DNA of 34,699 bases. It comes from Nanobdellota archaeon. Lineage in GTDB: Archaea; Nanobdellota; Nanobdellia; Parvarchaeales; Parvarchaeaceae. A program made the position numbers and the translations under genes. This document shows positions 31,973-34,699 of the stretch, piece by piece (within the stretch, counting starts at the first letter, position 1; each line of letters begins with the position of its first letter). Where the stretch lies: assembly GCA_021850635.1 (NCBI GenBank), contig JAJZLM010000025.1, forward strand, positions 1 to 34,699, in the 5' to 3' direction. The notes beneath the pieces are model-generated. The model did not search any database. It saw only the letters and a list, made by a program, of their open reading frames with translations, and was not told the origin of the DNA.

Positions 31973-32926
31973 ATGGTTTATATAAATCTCTGGAATCCGG
32001 TATATTACGGCTTGCTAAGCGCCCTGTTAATATCCTTCATTTTGGGGCTGATACACGGTATAACCCCAGATGAACACACATGGCCGATTACGTTCGCTTA
32101 TTCTGTTGGAAGTTATAGTACAAAGAAAGGAGCCAAAACCGGACTAATATTCTCTTTGGGTTTCACTATACAAAGAGCTGCATTGTCAGAACTTTCTTAT
32201 TTTGCACTCGCAGGCATATTCACTACGTCATTTGCATTCGGATTCACATATATTATAGTCGGCCTTGCGATGTTTCTCGCCGCTTTATACATAATACGCA
32301 GAGGCGAATACTACCATTTCCATTATCTATCCATAAAATTAGCTCATTTACTAGGCATACACGGGAAAAATAGTAGATACGAGGAACTTGAACTAAGACA
32401 CAAAGTGAACCCTGCTTATACTAATGAAAAGGACTTAATGAAACCAGTGCCGATAAACCTTGCTTTTGTCCACGGTATAATAGCGGGATTTGGTTTTGGT
32501 GCGTTTGCACTAATTCTATACACGACTATATCTCCTGCGATGCCAAGCCCATATATAGGTTGGGTCCCAGGGGCGGCGTTTGGACTAGGCACAATGGTTA
32601 TGCAGATATTGTTTGGCTCTTTCTTTGGGAAACTTCTGTATATAACTAAGAAGTTGACCCAAAAAGGAGTAATGGTGGTAGGAAAGACTATCACGGAGAT
32701 AGTGCTGAAGTATGGCGGCTTGGCTTTTGTCGTTGTAGGCGCGGCTATCTTAATATTCCCGCAGTTGATGTCCATAAGCATAATAACTAATATAAAGATA
32801 CACAATCTTGATTCGCTCGGTGTAGGATTCTTTCTTGTCGTAGTTGTCGTGGCAGTACTAGGATATTTGGGCTATAAGATCGGGCTCAAAAGAGCTAAAG
32901 CTCTCCACTATACCTCTAAAGCATGA
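31973..32926 (+). CDS. Multi-pass membrane transporter, NicO/UreH-like
   Basis: About six to eight hydrophobic segments. The first helix carries GLIHGITPDEHTWPITFAYSVG, close to the His/Asp-containing helix of nickel/cobalt (NicO/RcnA) and UreH/SafE-type transporters, whose motif is 'G..HA..PDH'. A second His lies in NLAFVHGIIAGFGFGAFALILY, and the cytosolic loop is His-rich and charged (EYYHFHYLSIKLAHLLGIHG). These features point to metal ion export or uptake, but the exact substrate is unclear and the family assignment is moderate. The last helix is followed by a basic tail. No nickel enzyme gene is adjacent. Confidence 0.55.
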   Translation: MVYINLWNPVYYGLLSALLISFILGLIHGITPDEHTWPITFAYSVGSYSTKKGAKTGLIFSLGFTIQRAALSELSYFALAGIFTTSFAFGFTYIIVGLAMFLAALYIIRRGEYYHFHYLSIKLAHLLGIHGKNSRYEELELRHKVNPAYTNEKDLMKPVPINLAFVHGIIAGFGFGAFALILYTTISPAMPSPYIGWVPGAAFGLGTMVMQILFGSFFGKLLYITKKLTQKGVMVVGKTITEIVLKYGGLAFVVVGAAILIFPQLMSISIITNIKIHNLDSLGVGFFLVVVVVAVLGYLGYKIGLKRAKALHYTSKA

Positions 32927-32931
32927 AACGT

Positions 32932-33651
32932 TCAAACTTTGATTTTCTTGGCCACTTGCAGGAAATAATCCGTTATCGTTGAGATTATAGCCACGGTGAA
33001 GAACGCTCCAACTAGAGCATTTACAACTATAGTAAACGCGTATATTGGTTGCAGCAGCATTATATGTAGCACTACGAATTCAAAGAACACCACTATAAAC
33101 CAGATAACTAATAACAATGCGAAGATATCCCAAAATTTCCCTTTTGTGATTTCATAAGAATCGCTTAAGGCTTTACCAGGAGAGTCTTTCTTCAGAAGCA
33201 CAAACATCTGGCTTAGAACTAGTTTAATTGAAAGGAATATACCTGGTAGTACAAACGCTATAAAACCTGCTATTAGTATCACGCCCATAAGTATAGTCGT
33301 GGCAAGAAGACTGAGATAGTGACTAGCAGTCTCCTTAATCACTGACATGCTGCTTTTACTTCTTTTTGAAGAATAAGACACAACTATAAAACCGAAAAAG
33401 AAAAGTCCTACTAATCCAAGAAGTATATATAGAGGTAATATCAACCCAACATAATTATAAGAATAGGCCATGGCCATTGGATTATAAGAAGTGTTTGGTT
33501 GCATAAAAAAGGAATCCTGGGTGTACACCCCAATAACAGAAGAAGCGACACCTATAAGGAAAAATACTATTATCGGTGCTATAATTCTTTTATCTTTAAG
33601 GTAGAATGTGTTATAGAAACCTTTTTTTATAGCCGTGCTTATCGATGCCAT
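32932..33651 (-). CDS. Multi-pass integral membrane protein, GPDPase-membrane-domain-like
   Basis: Five or six hydrophobic helices and no catalytic domain. The middle portion FIAFVLPGIFLSIKLVLSQMFVLLKKDSPGKALSDSYEITKGKFWDIFALLL matches a pattern shared by the membrane domain of glycerophosphodiesterases and related uncharacterised families ('LPGi.l...l..a..v....g...al..S...tkG...'). Such proteins are widespread in archaea and of unknown role. A TATA-like 'ttttaata' on the minus strand (33671-33678) lies 20-27 nt upstream of the ATG. It is convergent with the transporter gene, with five bases between the stops. Confidence 0.7.
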   Translation of the reverse strand: MASISTAIKKGFYNTFYLKDKRIIAPIIVFFLIGVASSVIGVYTQDSFFMQPNTSYNPMAMAYSYNYVGLILPLYILLGLVGLFFFGFIVVSYSSKRSKSSMSVIKETASHYLSLLATTILMGVILIAGFIAFVLPGIFLSIKLVLSQMFVLLKKDSPGKALSDSYEITKGKFWDIFALLLVIWFIVVFFEFVVLHIMLLQPIYAFTIVVNALVGAFFTVAIISTITDYFLQVAKKIKV

Positions 33652-33921
33652 ATAATATTAAGTCTTTACCTATTAAAATGATTATTCTTAACGCTTATTC
33701 CATTATCTTAATACATAAATCGCATTGTATCTTGGAAGCAGATTCTTTAGCACTTTGCTCTCTACTGGTTAGTTCAGCCTCGGGCGGAACAGACTTAAGA
33801 AGTTAACGTCTCTTTTGTCTTCAAAATAGATAGACCTTAGAATATAATTTTACACTTCTTAGGAAGGAGATTTAAACTTTCAAAGCCGTAAATTCTATAT
33901 TTCGATGATCAGAAAAACAAA
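33652..33921. other. Intergenic region before the surface-protein gene end
   Basis: About 270 A-T rich bases with no convincing ORF. It holds the likely promoter of the 33651 gene and the 3' flank of the surface-protein gene. A stretch near 33779-33790 ('cgggcggaac') is richer in G+C than its surroundings, but I could not fold it into a known RNA. Confidence 0.4.
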
Positions 33922-34699
33922 CTAAGAAACGCTTCCAAAGCTCACAGAAGGCATTACTCCGTTTGGAGGATAGGCACGGACACGGGCCCATTGTGCATAA
34001 ATTTTTTCTTCTGAATCGAACATTTGGAATGCAAGGCTTTCATTTGTTACCGCTTGAATGTTATTTAAAGAATAAGTCAATGTTCTATAATTATACCCGC
34101 CGGATATATCTGTTGAGTTAATCCACACAGAGAATATATCATTATTATTGTTTGCAGTAAACGGGTGGTAAACAGATTGTGTATCATTCCAAGCGAATAT
34201 AGCATATTGATTTTGACTTGAGTCCACAATGTCAATTATATATTGGTAAGGATTAGTATAACCAAATTGCATATACGAAGAGCCGGTCATATTACCATAA
34301 AATTCTGCCACACTCGTTTGTGGATCAAACATTTCATTTGCTCGTAATTGCGCCCAGGAACTACCCCCTGTAAGAGTCAACCCATTGTTCACAGTTACAA
34401 TCCCACCGGTCTGGGTTATGCCGTTTGTCCAATCTTGTGTATTCAAGCTTGTTCCTGCAAAATTATCATAAAAGTTGAAAACATTCACTCCATCATCGTA
34501 TTCCGCATATGTGGGAGAAAGCCGTGGGGCTTCTCCTATATTGTTTGTGTTAAAGAGATTTGTAGACGTAGAAGCAAAGCCCATATAAATCGTCTGCTTG
34601 GAGCCTACGGGGATTGATGAAGTCAACTTGACCCACCAGATAGCATGGGTTGAAGTGTAGTTTTCTAACCAGGAATCAAGAATCTGGCCAGTCACCGAG
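33922..34699 (-). CDS. DUF2341-containing cell-surface protein, C-terminal part (5' end beyond window)
   Basis: The frame is open to the right window edge, so the GTG at 34695 in the track is not a real start. It begins with a DUF2341-like segment (SWLENYTSTHAIWWVKLTSSIPVGSKQTIYMGFAS), followed by the usual NFYDNFAGTSLNTQDWTNG linker and a concanavalin-like beta sandwich ending in AQWARVRAYPPNGVMPSVSFGSVS. Composition is Ser/Thr/Asn-rich with several N-x-S/T sites (NMTGSS, WNDTQ, NESL), typical of secreted, glycosylated archaeal surface proteins. No C-terminal membrane anchor is present in this part, so attachment must be by the unseen N-terminal portion or by another mechanism. Confidence 0.8.
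   Translation of the reverse strand, partial: SVTGQILDSWLENYTSTHAIWWVKLTSSIPVGSKQTIYMGFASTSTNLFNTNNIGEAPRLSPTYAEYDDGVNVFNFYDNFAGTSLNTQDWTNGITQTGGIVTVNNGLTLTGGSSWAQLRANEMFDPQTSVAEFYGNMTGSSYMQFGYTNPYQYIIDIVDSSQNQYAIFAWNDTQSVYHPFTANNNNDIFSVWINSTDISGGYNYRTLTYSLNNIQAVTNESLAFQMFDSEEKIYAQWARVRAYPPNGVMPSVSFGSVS

Noticed and set aside
1-34699. CRISPR array, insertion sequence or toxin-antitoxin pair
   Set aside because: No regularly spaced direct repeats, transposase-like ORF, inverted-repeat boundaries or recognisable toxin/antitoxin families were seen.

Overview
The window reads as chromosomal DNA of a small-genome archaeon. Archaeal hallmarks are Cdc48 with two AAA modules, a TrmB-type regulator, archaeal-type uL2/uS19/uL22/uS3/uL29, an archaeal class I CCA-adding enzyme, an archaeal NFACT (RqcH-like) protein, an Lhr helicase, a COG1407-type phosphoesterase and two CCA-less tRNA genes. 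Ile is mostly ATA and Arg mostly AGA/AGG. A-T rich TATA boxes sit 20-30 nt before many start codons, which suggests mostly leaderless mRNAs. Genes are packed tightly and ribosomal genes overlap. A DPANN lineage of the ARMAN type (Micrarchaeota/Parvarchaeota-like) is a reasonable guess because a respiratory complex I arm occurs with a compact gene layout. That placement is inference; no 16S rRNA is present.

Layout: 1-4980 (+) holds a truncated methyltransferase, two unknown proteins and a cdc48-scpA-scpB operon. A HIT-family gene lacking its catalytic His (4985-5530, -) follows, then a small membrane protein, a TrmB-like regulator and smc (to 10132, +). Convergent to smc are a KsgA/Dim1 methylase, a zinc-ribbon protein and a membrane protein with a coiled-coil tail (10134-12187, -). 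Then comes nuoJKLMN (12287-17564, +), the membrane arm of complex I without the peripheral arm. Facing it is a ribosomal operon L2-S19-L22-S3-L29 (20033-17629, -); L29 is missing from the ORF track and begins inside the S3 gene.

The second half holds a metallophosphoesterase and an SPFH protein (+), Lhr helicase (-), cca followed one base later by tRNA-Asn(GTT), a queuosine-salvage-type (Qng1/DUF2419) gene, tRNA-Gln(TTG) (-), a GlcNAc-1-P transferase-like gene, an operon of two unknown proteins plus an RqcH-like protein, a NicO/UreH-like transporter, a multi-pass membrane protein (-), and the end of a large DUF2341-type surface protein cut by the window edge (-).

Functional themes are chromosome organisation (SMC, ScpA, ScpB, next to Cdc48), translation and its quality control (ribosomal operon, KsgA, CCA enzyme with tRNA, RqcH operon, Qng1), respiration (NuoJ-N) and the cell envelope (GPT-like enzyme, DUF2341 surface protein). 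No CRISPR array, insertion sequence, rRNA or prophage was seen. The most notable items are the Qng1 homologue beside tRNA-Asn in an archaeon, the two unknown genes locked in an operon with the RqcH-like gene, the 83-nt overlap of S3 and L29 coding sequences, and the HIT protein without its nucleophile.
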